Shown piece after piece: positions 14,201 through 27,600 of a stretch of 64,000 bases of DNA. Positions within the stretch are counted from its first letter, which is position 1. Every line of letters starts with the position of its first letter. Position numbers and translations under genes: made by a program. This DNA comes from Takakia lepidozioides (taxonomy: Eukaryota > Streptophyta > Takakiopsida > Takakiales > Takakiaceae): positions 16,926,001-16,990,000 of the forward strand of contig CM060732.1 in the NCBI GenBank assembly GCA_030704615.1. The letters are read 5' to 3'. The notes under the pieces were generated by a model, which saw only the letters and a list, made by a program, of their open reading frames with translations, was not told the origin of the DNA and searched no databases.

Positions 14201-17200
14201 TGACTGAAGATTGAAAGGCCCTCAATGGCATACAGTACTTTATAACAATGCTGTCAGTGAATGTCTTCTTTTAAATGTATTTGTGAGCCACTTGGACTCA
14301 CAGGTGGGGCATTGTGCATCTGCGCATGACTTGGCAGAGGAGATTGGGGTGGATGTGGAGTTCAGCAACCCTCTTCAGATACCAATTGATGTCTCTTCTG
14401 TTTCTCTTGTCTGCGAGTTTGCAGAGGCCTCCTCCGATAGGGCTGGTAGGTATTATATCTATGTTTTGAATGCAATTTTGTCTAATGCCTTGATTTTACT
14501 CGTGGTTTGAGTTTTCTCTGGTTGGAACACAACATAGCAGATTTTGATTGGCACTGCCTATATGAGATTTTAGTTCCTGCCAAGAACCCTAATTACTCAA
14601 GGGTTTCAGCCAGAGACTCTCTTTCTTAAACCGCTATGATAACACTGGTGATAGCTTTGTGGTCTAGTGAATACCCCTCCCCCCCACCCAAATTGTCAAG
14701 GTCATGTCTTTGACAGACTTGAATGGAGAAAAGATCCTGGTGTTAGTCTCCTTCATGAGGGTGTATAATCCTGCACATGGAAGGTTGGAAGGCTGGCAAA
14801 GCAAATCTGAGGGTCTGTGTTTCCTTGCTCTTGATCATATGCTTGGTTACTTTTGAGGCTTGTAATCTGGTTTTTTCGCCCAAGGGTACCATTTTATTGA
14901 CCTTGACTCATCAATTTGTGGTCTGGATTTGAACATGCTAACTGTCAATTTGGGTTAGCTACTCACGCACTCAACAATATGCACCGCACGCAGCATATTC
15001 TGCTTACATTCTATTGAAGTATTGATGAGCGGAAGATGATTGCAGGGGTGACAGTCGCTGTTGAGGAAGCTGATGATGCCATGAAGGGTCTTAGCACCTC
15101 CCAGACAGGGTAAGACGGTTCTTGGAATTTTACGACCTTTGTAAGGTTTCTTAAAATTGCAGATTGGTCAAAGCTTGACAAGAAATCCAGTGTCTTAAGT
15201 ATGGATGTTGTAGAAGGTTTTGAAATTTGCTTCCTGAGATGGCCTGTGCTTATCATGTAATTTCTATTTCCAGCCTCTAAGATAGGAAGTAATGGACTGG
15301 ATTTTGGATAGGTGTTTATGTTTATCTTTGAATGATTTGCTTTCATATGGCAAGGTAGATTTGAGGACCTGGAAACCATACTCTGCTCCAAGCATCATTG
15401 TTGACCTGTTGTATGACAAGCGTTGCTCAATCTGCAGCAATTGCGACATGCTTTCTCCACCTCTTCCTCCCTCTTTAGCAAGGTCGCAACAATATGAACC
15501 AGGCAGGGCAACCCTGGTTCTCTATTAGTATTCGGAGGAGCCTCGGATATGAGCGTAAAGTGAGGGTGGCATAAAGTCAACAACATTCATGTGTGTGTAG
15601 TCTAATTAGGAGAACGCCTCCAAAGACCATTTCTCCTGTATGTTACCAACTAAGCATTGTGGAATAACTGTTGCATACAGAGAGGAACTTTGTCAGAGGC
15701 CATCCAATGATGTGGATGGCCAGTTGTCAACAGAGGAGACTGTCTTCGCATCAACTTCACCACTATCTCTTCCTGAGGAGGCTTTCTCACTGCAAGCAGG
15801 GGAGAAAGTTGTGGTAAGTCTGGCAATGTGTCGATCTGTAATATTGAGTTTTCATATGTGAGCTGTGATGTGTGCTATGTTTATGAGGTGGATATGACAT
15901 TAATATGACGTTGATAGATAGATCTCAAGCTTAAACAGCGAATGAGGGCACCTTTCTTCTTATGCTCCCCTGATTGTGCGAAGGCGTCTAGATGATCTGC
16001 AGGTGTCATTCATGGGAAGTCACACATAGCTAAAGCTTGGTGAAGTTAAACTTGCCGATGTTTCTCTTCTTTTGATCAAGGTGGATACACAAACTTGATG
16101 TTGTTCAGTTGACCTTGTGAGTGGTAGGTTCGCATGAAGGTGAAACCCATGAAGGAGGGGGTGCTTAAGGTGGTGGGCGTGAAGTGGATTTTGTCGGGTG
16201 TAGCAGCGGGACGTCGTGAGTTTGCAGTTCTAGGACCCCGCAGTAAGAAGTCTAAGAGCGGAAACCGAGATGACCCACCACCTCAGCAGCGCCTGAAGTT
16301 TAGCGTCCTCAAGGTGTGCTTTTGCTAATAATACCTTGTGTAGCATGTATTCCTCATTTGCAACGGCCTTGATCTAACCATGCATTTCATATCTTCTACC
16401 TGGTGCTTCATCTGCTTCAAATTTCTCCCACTCATATGTACAATGTTTTGCATGCATATATGTTGTTGTGTTTGAGAAGTGTTGTTCTGATGGAGGGTGG
16501 CAGCACATGCCAAGATTGGAGGTGTCATTGCATGAGCTACCAGGGAGAGTCAATACTGGGGAACTTAATCGCCTTGTGCTGGAGCTCTCAAATCCTTCAT
16601 CTGCCTCTTTAAAGGCAAAGTCCATGCGTCTTCCTCTTGTATTCTCATACTGCTTTCTGGGCTCTAGTTGCAGCCCACTTGGAAGGACGGTCGTAAGCAC
16701 ATGTAGACTAATTGAGTTAGAATCTCTTAGATTGCTTGTCCTAATATTGGTTGATGATCCGATGCACAGATGTTGCCCATGACTTGGTTTTCTGCATGGG
16801 GAAACTTACAAAGCAAGTCTTGGATTGTTGAAGTTGTGAAAATGAATGGTATAACGGGAGAGTGAATGCTGGAGGTTTGAAGGTTTTAAGTTTAAGTGGG
16901 TCTGCATTGCTCTCAGGAGGAATGCTACTTGGGTTTCTACCAGACCAGCCCCAATATTGGCATGCCTGACCTGCCCATGCGTTCAGTAACCTTAAGACTG
17001 TGCAGCTATTCTGGATATTCAGGTTAGGCCTACATGCGTTACACGTGCAAGCAGAAGAGACGTTGGTAAGTGATGTTCGTACTCTGTGACTGTTACATTT
17101 TGTGCTTTACAGATATTAAAACTGAAGACAAGCCATCCTACCTTTCTGCTCGTTGGAGAATCAGGGGATCTAGACATGGAATTTCCTAGCTGCCTAGAAG

Positions 17201-20200
17201 CTCAAGCAGGACTGGAGGGCAAGCACACGATGCAGGATACAGGGAGTGCTGAGGGGGATTCCAGCTCTGATGGCTTCATCTTCTGTTTCCCTGAGGTGTG
17301 CTGCTTCATTTCTCTGTCTGGTTGTATCGGATGGGTGCTACTTACAAAGTGTTCATCACCCTTTGACTGTGTGCTTCATCCAAGTTCCCCATGGGGTGAA
17401 CAACCATCTGTTAACATTGCTGTTTCCTGTTCATCTGTTTCATCTGCTGAGCTGCTGGCCTATTGCCAATGATAGAAATAGAGGGGAATTGCTTGTGGTT
17501 GTACTCTTAAGTAAATTTGAGAAAGAAAAGACTATGGCGGATGGACTTAAGTGGGAGATGGTGATGTAGACATGCTATGGTGGTGGCACAGGACACAGTA
17601 TTGGAGGGAGGATCAACATTGCTGTGGCCATTATGGCTACATGCAAGGCAGGCGGGCACCACCTTCATAAATACTGTTATATACTATGAATCAGACTGTG
17701 CCACTGGTCTCAAGTATCGGACAGTGCGAATGACACATACCATCCAAGTATGTATGCCCACTGTAAATTACTACTCATTTCAGGGAATAAAACTTCAACT
17801 GATTTGGTGGAGGATTTTATGATCATTTCAAAACTGGCACTCATATTCAGTTTCAGTACATGACTTCTGATTGACTCAAATTTTATTCATAACTCTCAAT
17901 GTAGCTTGACAGACATTGCCACAAAGGCTTCCTAAGAGCATTTCACCTAAAGCAGTGAATTTGGGAGGGTGAGTGTGCATGACATCAGAGTTTTCCTTTT
18001 CCCAGATTGATGCCATGGGGACAAAGTAGGTCCAATTTTTTCCTCCTGGAGCCCAGAGATACTCCAGGATTCTGACAAAGATATTGTGAGGATCAAGCAG
18101 CAAATGAGCATTGAGTGGTTTGGATTAACCACTACTTGACCTCTCTGCTAACCTAAAATTTGGTGTTCATCCACATGTTGCTAAACTACAGCAAACTCTG
18201 GGATGCAGGTGGTTCCATCATTGCATGTGTCTGTCCAAATATCTCCATCTCCTTTGCATCTCCAACAGTTTTTGTTGCGCTTGGACGTGGAGAACCAACA
18301 CTCATCAGAGAGCTTCTGGCTGCGCCAAGTGTCTTGTGCAGGGGACCGGTGGTGGTTGGCCCCCCTATTGCCACCTGTGGTAGAGCAGGAGGGTGCAAGT
18401 GGCACTGACACGGAACATGTCAGGGCGGCCTTCCTCTCTGCATCTGTGTGTCCCTCACAGCTCTTGCCTGCCAGTCAGACCTTATCTCTCTTTTTCAAAC
18501 TCCTAGTAAGCAGTCTTGACTCATTCCAAAGTTGGATCTCTTTGTTGCTGAAGTCTTTGATGTTGATCATGCGTGTACCCTGTTGCACAATGTGTTGTGG
18601 GTCAGTGCATGGTATGTCAGTACCAAGAAGTGGATCAGTCGTATGAGGCCTGCCATCATTTGTAGGGTCCCAACACAGTTGATCTGATGATGGATTCTGT
18701 AGGGGGCTCAAAACAAGGGCAAGGCAGGAGCTGAGGAGGTAACCAGCAATATAGGATTGGGGCCTCCCAGCAGCAGGGAGCCAGTCATTGACATTTCATC
18801 GGGTCCTCTCTTCCACTTCCTTGTGCGCGAAAAGTTGCATCAGCGTCGTCCCCCTCTTCCTTTCTTTCTTCAACCGAAGGTTGGTGTATGAAGATGAAAT
18901 CCCTTTAATGTTTTATTGCACAAGAACAAGAGAGTACAAAGAAGAGAGGAGGGAAAACCCCACAATGAGGTAAGAGCAAAAGACTCATGACTGTCCTGCG
19001 GTTCAATTCTGTTAATAGTTTGTAACCTTGGACATTATTTATGAAAGGTTTTTGTGGATGTGAGGCATGCACAGAAGGAAGTGGGCAGAGCTATGACAGT
19101 CATGACAAACATACCAGATGCCGGGACAGTGGATGTGGTGTTGATATCTGAGCAGCAGGAGGACATGGGTATGGCCAAGGCAGCAGTGCAGGATAGCCTT
19201 CGGATTGGAGCCCATCACGTCTGCCATTGCAGGTCTGTTGCCCTTATTTGTCCCCACAAGTAGCGGACTTAGTCAAAATGTTGGTGCAAAAACCCTTTCT
19301 GTTGGACCACATGGCCCTGGGTGCCAATGTATTTTGTTTGTGGTGTCTGTAGCACACAGCAGGATCTGCACGTTAGGTAGGAGTAAACCTAACCAAGACA
19401 ATGGCTTTCTCCTCTGATCTTTCACTCAGTTTCTAGCATTTGGAACCAGAACATCAGATCTAAGGTTTTATGATCAATTACTGTAGTAGTTCTCATTGTA
19501 TATTCAAGACAGGGACCTTGTTATTGTGTTTCACTAATGTTGTGTGGAACGTGGCAGTGTGCAGTGTGTTCAACCATTGGTCTGGGTCATGGAAGGACCC
19601 AAGTGTGTTGCTCACAATTTCTTCAATCAGCCCTTTTGTGAGGTGTCTGTAGGCCTCACTATACGGAATTGCTCCGCTTTTACTTTGTCTCTCCAAGTGG
19701 AGACTTTGGACTCAACTGCAGTCATATCTGCTCCAGATAAGCTGGCAGGATGGTCTGCACTGGGAGCCTTGTCTGCACCTGGTGACTCTGCACAGCCTGT
19801 CTCTGTGGGGAAGACTAGTACTCCCATTGTACAGGAACAGGAGCAGATGGTGAGCAGGGCAGCATGTGAGCCCTTTCTGTGGTGCAACCTGCGCTCCACC
19901 ACCCTTCATCCATTGGCTGCTGGTACCTCAGTGAAGATTCCCATCCGTGTTGCATTTTTTGCACCAGGGGTCTATGATCTCTCCAGATACAGGATAAGTT
20001 GGACACTGTTGGAACTTCAGCCAAGCCCTGCGAGTAAGCTGCCAACTGTGTCTCCAGAGCTCTCCAAAACTACGACACCCACCTTTGCGAGTGGGGGACT
20101 GTCATCAGCTGACATGATCAAGCAGACCAGCAGCTTCACTGATGCAGCCACCAGTGATGTAACTGGTGCTGGGTTAGGTCACCCTCTCTTGTTGACTGTT

Positions 20201-20218
20201 GTCCAAGTGCCTGCATAA
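2213..20218 (+). CDS. TRS85: TRAPP complex subunit TRAPPC8/TRS85 (28 exons)
   Basis: Orthologue of plant TRS85/TRAPPC8, a subunit of the TRAPPIII tethering complex that acts as a Rab exchange factor in secretion and autophagy (family knowledge). Exons: 2213-2372, 3315-3409, 3812-3911, 7010-7114, 7406-7568, 7938-8103, 8331-8396, 8701-8781, 9675-9769, 9922-10072, 10838-10924, 11493-11612, 11800-11931, 12238-12335, 12506-12629, 13148-13234, 13837-13975, 14338-14445, 15046-15109, 15681-15813, 16128-16313, 16504-16614, 17113-17295, 17592-17747, 18209-18505, 18703-18879, 19048-19232, 19558-20218. They sum to 4,230 nt, exactly in phase. Hallmarks: VPVRTASDQPYRL across exons 1/2, WWRKGKDDTPD in exon 9, SMESQIRVLADYAFML in exon 10, LLEQAAYCYLR in exon 13. 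The N-terminal half is TRS85-like with helical repeats and the C-terminal half is beta-rich. Introns after exons 14 and 22 appear to be GC-AG. The starts of exons 26 and 27 are least certain. Confidence 0.9.
2415..2445. repeat. (CA)n microsatellite
   Basis: An imperfect run of CA dinucleotides in the first TRAPPC8 intron, interrupted by CG and TA. Confidence 0.8.
4600..5760 (-). mobile_element. LINE fragments in TRAPPC8 intron 3
   Basis: Two adjoining minus-strand pieces belong to the same family as the full LINE at 42.9-46.4 kb. 5003-4600 matches its 3' end: HQKATLFRTIKDIVP here against HQRDALFKSIKGIVP there, followed by the shared CCACAAGGCTACG tail. About 5530-5100 matches the endonuclease start: GDVVGYEWYGKMC here against GDVIGYKWAGKMC. 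Around 5611-5660 is the 5' leader motif also found at 42.9 kb. The middle (reverse transcriptase) is missing and the pieces are out of order, so this is a rearranged or twice-hit dead copy, antisense to the gene. Confidence 0.7.
9288..9512. repeat. Cluster of ATACCAG / CTGGTAT motifs in an intron
   Basis: Five copies of ATACCAG and several CTGGTA copies on the other strand lie within about 220 bases of the intron between TRAPPC8 exons 8 and 9. One site is a perfect 14-bp palindrome (ATACCAGCTGGTAT, near 9437). Another pairs GATACCAG with CTGGTAT across a short loop. Function is unknown; it could be the remnant of a palindromic element. Confidence 0.55.
12721..13078. repeat. Tandem direct duplication (about 170 bp) in TRAPPC8 intron 15
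   Basis: 12721-12889 is repeated at about 12898-13067 with only a handful of differences (for example CACGAAG against CAGGAAG and GCCGCT against GCCTCT). The second copy is followed by ATGAATAGTGG, which is complementary to CCACTATTCAT just before it and gives an 11-bp stem. This looks like a recent local duplication without coding effect. Confidence 0.8.
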
Positions 20219-21080
20219 TTTCCTGTCAGGCTCTTATACCTTGTTTTGTTGCGGATTTGCTAAGACTTGGCTTTGTGGTAAATGGTAAGTGTTGATGAGC
20301 ATCTTCCGTGGGAAAAAAATGGGACAGAGATTGTCATTCTTGAAATGTCCAGTGGATCTTGTGGTCGGTAAGTTGGGAGACTGTGCACGAACAAAATAGG
20401 AAAAAGGCGCTGGAGCTTGCTGTGGTCCTCGAATTCGTGGCCGGCTTGTTTGTGTCAATAGTTTCAAAAAAATTCTGGGTAGTCCGACACAATTTTCTTC
20501 TGCAGTTTTGCACATTGTTGGTCACTCACATCCCACAGCTTTTAATTTGGGATCAATAGAGGGAAAGGCAACTCCAGGAGCCACCAGTCAAAGGCTGTTA
20601 GGTTGACCATGTTGTCTTGATAATTGTCCTTGCATCATGTTTAATTTTATGCCCAGTTTAATGAGAGTAGTGATTCCTGTAAGAGTTTCTTCATTGTCTT
20701 TGTCCAATATGACAAACAGCCAACATATTCACATGCCCCTTGAGCTTGGCATCATCTTGCCTTGCGACGCCACAGCTACGGCCGGCCAACCGGCCTGCTA
20801 GCATTTTATCATGTTTTGAAATGTATAGTTTATGTAGTGTCTTCAATTGACCTTTCTCAAAGACAAAGATTTTATGCTACCAAAGTGCAGTGCATCTCTT
20901 ATCTTCCATTTACAATCAGCACCTTGGTGGTCTATCTGCAAAGGTTGAAGAGTATGGACTGCCCTCACAATACATCATGGCACTCGTCCATCCGACTTTC
21001 TTAGTTCCCCCTCAGTTAGCTGCCATGCCTCGCTCAAGATTGCAAAGGGCCCCATTCTCTCATAACGGAGCAAGACCTAA
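20219..21080. other. Intergenic region between TRAPPC8 and RAD54
   Basis: TRAPPC8 3' UTR and spacer. I see no coding frame that I trust and no obvious AATAAA close behind the stop codon. Confidence 0.4.
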
Positions 21081-21458
21081 GAGCATCCCCACCCTTGAGC
21101 CCGAAAGAGTCCCTGTAACGCCAATCGATCTAGGGCCCCACCTGTTGGGTTCTGTGGCGAGGCAACCCTGACTCGCGCACACCCTTGCCCCCGAATTGTC
21201 TACGCTATCACTGCGCGCCTGGAAGGGGCGTGGTCGCTGCCATGCACGCGCTAGACATGGGCACGGTCACGTTGACTTGGATTCAGGGGAATATTCGGGG
21301 CCCTGGATACGGCGCTCGGGTTCAGTGCACGGAACGATATTCAATGCCCGCTTTTCATGGGATATAGGGTTCAGTGTAAGGGTGTGGACGTTTTCCGCCA
21401 GCCTTACCCTGATATTCCGTTGGCGTGCTGGGTTCAGTGTACGGTGGGGATGCTCTAA
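21078..21458. mobile_element. PIF/Harbinger (Tourist)-like MITE
   Basis: The element 21081-21455 (375 bp) begins GAGCATCCCCACC and ends with its exact reverse complement GGTGGGGATGCTC. It is flanked on both sides by TAA (21078-21080 and 21456-21458). A 3-bp TAA/TTA target duplication with a TIR starting in G is the signature of PIF/Harbinger-derived Tourist MITEs (family knowledge). It has no coding capacity. It sits about 200 bp upstream of the RAD54 start, so it may overlap that promoter or 5' UTR. Confidence 0.8.
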
Positions 21459-21661
21459 GACGGACGGAAACTGAAACAGAAACTTGAATCCCCAATCCTC
21501 ATCCTCGGAATTGGGGATGAGCGTGATGACCACAGTTGGAGCAAAGTGGCTTTGGAGATTCAAACTTTGGCGGCAGTGCAAGGCAGGGGCTGGACTGTGC
21601 TTGCTTGCTTGCTGTGCAACAAAATCGCTCTGAGTCACTTCCATGTCTTGAGTCATCCATC

Positions 21662-24600
21662 ATGCTGCCCCTCCCCAGTGTCGCCCAACAAGGAAATCGT
21701 ACACCCTTTGATGTTGCTGAAGATCTGGAGGAAGAATCTCCAGCAGAGGGCAAGACGAAAGCCGAGAATGTGGCGGCTCTTTTACGGTTAGCAAAGCAGG
21801 AACATTCTTTGGGCTTGCATTTAGGTAATGCGTGTAGGTGGTGGGATTGTGTTTCTGACGCATTTATGCATTGCAGGGGGGACTTGGTGGTGAGCAGACA
21901 GGCTCTTCTTCCCAAAGTACTGTCGGTGTCGGATGGTGCAGCGGTGATAAGAAGGCCGTTCAAATCCCCGTGCCCCAGCAGCCCCGCAGGCTCCAATGCT
22001 GAACTCCTTCGCCGTCTTTCAGCTCGCAAGAGATTCATCCCATGGTGCTCTGTAAGGCAGCCTTTCTCGCAGCTTGAGAACTTGCCATCTGCACCTCTGC
22101 CACAATCCGAGATACCAGAAGATGCACCAGACAAAGAGCTTCCTCCAGAAGTTGAGCCTCTGGTTCTATGGCAGCCGGAGGATGTTGAGGATTCCGCGTC
22201 TGAAATTGCACGTCCCATCGTGGTTGATCCACACCTTGTGCGCTTTCTGCGGCCTCATCAAAGGTATTGTACCCAGTTCTCATTGCACTGCTATAATATA
22301 CTGAAAGCTGGTCTGGTGTACCTTCCTTTTCTTCTGCAAAAAATAATTATTCCCTTGAGAAGTAATGATGTACACTTCCCCAGATCCAACTACGAATGTC
22401 CAGGATTGGACTCAAGTGTGTCAGATACTTGGCGCTGAGAGGCGTTTAGGAACATTGAAGCTGGTGCCCTCTAAGAGCCTTCAAATTGGAGGTGCCGAGC
22501 CGGATTTAATTAGGGGCGAATTGAAATTGGGCTTCTCATTTCTGTTCTCCCCACTTCCAAATGAGTTACTCTCTCATCCCCCTTCAAGCGGGACAAGCCC
22601 GCTTACAATATTTACTGAGATTTTATGAAAGAAGCATTTGCAGATGGAATATGGATTGCAGTAACAGTATTCTGGTCTTCATGTACAGGGAAGGTGTACA
22701 GTTTATGTTCGAATGTGTGTCTGGGCTTCGTGGCCTGGCGAGTACTAGGAATGGCATCACAGACAGTGGCGGATGCATTCTGGCAGATGACATGGGGTAC
22801 AGTCTGACCTCCTTTGTATTTGCAGATGCCTACAACCATGCCTAGCGGACAAACCTCCCGCATTTTTTTAATCCCAATGTATTTTCATGTTAGGCCTGAC
22901 AGAAACGTGATTTCTGGTATTTCTGCTCAGATTGGGAAAAACATTACAGTCTATTACGCTTCTATGGACTCTTTTGCGTCAAGGCTTTGGTGGATGTCCC
23001 ATGGCGAAACGAGTTCTTGTAATCACTCCAACAAGTCTCGTCAGTAACTGGGAGTCAGAAATAACCAAGTGGCTGAGCCCTAAAACCATAAATATCCTAG
23101 CCCTGTGCGAGTCCACCCGTGCCGATGTTTTGCAGGGCATTGCCAGCTTCCTTGCACCACAGAGTTCTTATCAGGTACTCTCTGTCATAAAAAATGACTG
23201 GGGGAATGTGAATTCCTAACAGTAATCTGTCCATAGATCACTTGCTACATTTGTTACAGGTAATCCTTCCATTTGGAGCCCAATGTGTTGCTTTAGATTT
23301 GTAGGATTGCTACTGGCACTTTGAACATCAAGATAGGTTCCACTTATCTAATTGTTCTTCTACCTGGTGGTTAAATTAACCCACATTATCAAAGAATAAA
23401 GGTCGTTGCACCTCAACATCTTTTTGAGGTTGATGGTTACTTGCTTGTCTGACTAACAATACACTTTATGAGGGGTGCTGTCAGGTTCTCATTCTTTCAT
23501 ACGAGACCTTCAGATTGCACGCAGTAAGGTTTCAAAAGGAAGGAAGCTGTGATCTTCTTATCTGTGATGAAGCCCACAGGCTAAAAAATGACAAGACACT
23601 CACAAATCAGGTCTGAAAGCTTCATGCCTTGATGAATTTGTTGAAGTATACAAATGTAGAGATTGTAATGTGGGGGTTGCTGTTGGTAGCGGTCTCTTTG
23701 ATGTTTGCATTTTGTAAATTGCGTGCAGGCCCTTGCTTCTCTTCCTTGTTATCGGCGAGTGTTGTTATCTGGCACACCTATGCAGGTCTTCTTCTATACC
23801 AACTTTACTATTGTTTGTATTGCACACCATTGGTGCCTGATGACATGGACTTCTATCTATTTCAAACATGAGATAAAGTTTCCAAACCAAGCAATGAACA
23901 TCTCGACATGTCATCAGTTGATGACCTGTGCTGCAACTGTCTTGTGGTAAGTTAAAACCTTATTTGGCACCTCACTGTGGATAAGAATGTACTCATAAGA
24001 TGTTGTTTGCCGTAGCCTTGTGGCCATTGATAAGAGTCACTGTCGATAAGAGAAACAGCCAATCATTGTAACCTGTGGCTGCATTCCAGAATGATTTGGA
24101 GGAGTTCTATGCAATGGTTAATTTCACAAACCCTGGAGTCCTAGGTGATGCATCAACCTTCCGTCGACATTATGAAGTACGTACTCTTGCTGAGATTTTG
24201 AAAGATCGTTTGTGTAATTTTGCAAGGCCAATGAGCAGAAAAACTCTTGTTGGGCGCTTGTTCTATCTTGCGAAATTTTAGTGGGAGACACCAATTCTTC
24301 CATTTCTACTGTGATCCAGTATTTCAATCCACTATATTATTGCATTCCGTTCCTACTTCCTGTGCTAGGCCTGACTGCTGCATGTCTTATATCCAGACTC
24401 CTATCATTCATGGGCGTGAGCCTGATGCCAGTGATGACGCCAGAGCTTTAGGTGTAGAACGATCCGGGGAGCTTAGTGAGAAGGTCAACCAGGTGAAACC
24501 CCTGTACTTCATCCTTTCTGCAAAGATGCTATCATTGTGAATGTCAAAACATGTCAGACTTCATGATGTCCTTTGGTCTGAAGTTGCTAAAAGTCACTTA

Positions 24601-27600
24601 GCATTTCATTTAGATGCAGAGTTCATGTAAGTTTCTCAACAAGCCTCATAAAGGTTGAGATGTGTATTGCAGTTCATATTACGGCGAACAAATGCGTTAC
24701 TGTCCAATCACTTACCCCCCAAGGTCAGTTTGGGACCATTCGATTTGTTAGTAGCTGCATCGGACTGTTTAGAGCAGATTTTGATGCGTTATATTTCTGG
24801 TGAGTCTTGTTGTTATGGACGAGCCTTTATGGCTTTATTTAGACATTGTGTTGCAAGTGTCTCAATGGTTGCAGGGGGCGCATTGCAAGTGAAAGGGTTG
24901 ATTCCTCTAGATCTCAGCACCTCATAACTGTTGGCTTTAGAAGTAAACCTCATGGAGTCCATTGACAGAGAAACAGCTGACACGACTGGTTCAATTGCAA
25001 GATTGTCGTGGTTGTTTGTTGCAGGTTGACAGAGCTCCAAACTGAGCTGTATCGTCACTTTGTCAAATCAAAAAATGTGAGATCTTCAACCACATCATCC
25101 TGCTGATGGTTGCCAGGTTGATTTCTGCAGTGTTTGGGCTTGCATTCACTTGAAGCAACAGGCATGCTTCTTGTTTTTCGAGGTTAGGGGTAGTAGGAGT
25201 GGATATTTTTTACTCTTTTCTATGCAATCAAGTGCAGAAACCGTTAGCAGTTTGACACCTGGCTCACTTGCCAATTCATTTCAGGTACGGCAAGCACTGG
25301 AGGACAAGTCAAAGCGTGCACGAGTGTTGGCTTCAATTACAGCACTCAAGCAATTGTGTAACCACCCTAAAGTAACGCTTCTTCAATATCTCCTGTTTTA
25401 GGCCTAAATTTGCCAGTTGGATGAGATTAGTCCAAAAAAAAGGGGTCATGTCTTCATTTCTCAAGATTGTGGTTGACAAGATCCATTGTTGCATGCACCA
25501 CCTCAATTCATTTTCGAGCAGAAAGCATGTCATCCCTCCAGCCTGACAATTGTAGTCTGTTTTTAAGTACAGGAGCTCAGATACAACCCACTTAAGTGCT
25601 GAGTTACCAGCTCTATTGTAGAAAGTGGAGAGTTCAGATATGCAGATTTTTCATTTGCAAGTCAGAAGGTCGGCAAGAAGATGACCAAAATCATTATGTA
25701 TTGTAACTTGAATGAGAGATCTCCAAGTGAATCTTAAAGCATACCTATCAAATCCAAGTGTTAGGTTAACTCACTGAGAATCTCCTAGCTGATCAACTAC
25801 TCTATGTGTGGATTGGATTTTACATCTCCAACAGTGAATTTGGTTTTGTGCAGCTTATCTACGATACTCTTCGTGCTGGTGGCAGTGAAGCAGCAGGGTT
25901 TGAAGACTGTATGCGCTTATTCCCACAGCATATATTCTCTAGCAGGTATGAGTAGGGCTTTTCTTCAAAGGAGTAATATGGCCTGCAACTGCCATCCTTA
26001 GTAAAGATCATGTAGCACCGCATCACTCTTGTATCACTTTATGGTTCTTATTTCAATTATGAAGTGAATAATGACTAAAAAACATGGTGGGATTTCTTGG
26101 TGTCCAGGGTGGGTTCATGGACAGGGGCAGATGGGACCTGGATTGAGCTATCTGGAAAGATGGCAGTTTTGGCTCGCTTGCTGGCCAACCTGCGCAAAAA
26201 TACTAATGACCGGATAGTCCTCGTCTCAAACTACACACAGGTCCTGTCTGGTTACCTGTCCTTACCACCAAAATGCCTGTTTTCAGTGGTATGATGCGTA
26301 AATATAGAGTAGCTATTGCATTTAAACAATGCTTCAGGAATCATACATATGTGTGTGTGTGTGTGTGTGTGCTTGTGTTTGTGCTCATTGTTGACCTCTA
26401 CAATTAATTTCCGGGTGGTCTGCACAGCAGACATTGGACTTATTTGCTCAGATATGCCGTGAGAGAAATTACCCGTATGTACGGCTTGATGGGACCCCCT
26501 CTACCAGCAAAAGGCAAAAACTGGTTCAGAGGTTTAATGACCCTAGTATGGTAAGATTTCTTTCCCAAGTGGACATGAGCTTGTATGGACAGCTTTTGGT
26601 AAAGCAAAGACAACAGCTCCATGCTGACTTTTTCTACTTGTTTTTACTTAGAAGCCATTATGCAGGCACTGAATGCATCTGTCCAAACTTGGCCCCTGTA
26701 TGCTGGACCACGTGTATGTAATGAGATACCGAGAGGGTTGAAAGCTCAAGTTCAGTGATCCTTGAGTATCTCATATTGTGCAGAAAGAATTTGCTTTCCT
26801 GCTAAGCAGCAAAGCTGGAGGCTGTGGGTTGAACTTGATTGGCGGTAATCGATTGGTGTTATTTGATCCTGACTGGAATCCTGCCACTGATAAGCAGGTT
26901 AGTGGGTATTTCTTATCTTTTCACTTGCCACTGACTTAGACAGATCTGTACAATCTTGCCTTAGTCGTGAGTTCATTGTGGCAAGACCTTTTTTCTCTTT
27001 TAAATATGCGACCATGGTAACTGTACATTGCCCCAGACCATGTATGCATGTGCCTGTTGCTTTTAGCACCCACCTCATCTCTTAAATGTCTTATGGTTTC
27101 ACAACTCCAGGCTGCAGCGAGGGTGTGGAGAGATGGGCAGAAGAAGAGGGTATATGTGTACAGGTTTTTGGCCACTGGGACAATTGAAGAGAAGGTGACT
27201 GCTCTACGACTTTTGAAGATACATCTGTTGTTACCATATGTAGTATCAGGGGCAACCTGTGCAGGCTGATCTCCCGAGGAAATTAAGTTAACTCTCTGTC
27301 AGCACTCTTCAAATGCAGGAAGAACTAATCTGATCATGCAGGGTATATTGTGCAGGTATACCAGCGTCAAATGTCTAAAGAGGGGCTTCAGAAGGTGGTT
27401 GATAAGGAACAGGCAAACGATTCCAGATGTCAGGTTTGTGATCCTCTTGTGGATAGATTGTATCTGTCGGTTCCTCTAGACCTGCATTCTGGTATGACAA
27501 ACCTCTGGAGACATGCAGTTGGCTCAGGCCTTCAATCTTTCCTGGGCACTGTTGCTATGGGTGCAGGTTAATGTACTTTCAACAGAGGATCTGAGGGACC

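Noticed and set aside
21499-22218. 239-codon minus-strand open frame
   Set aside because: It lies antisense to RAD54 exons 1-2, whose plus-strand frame matches the family. The minus frame is a shadow of biased codon use.
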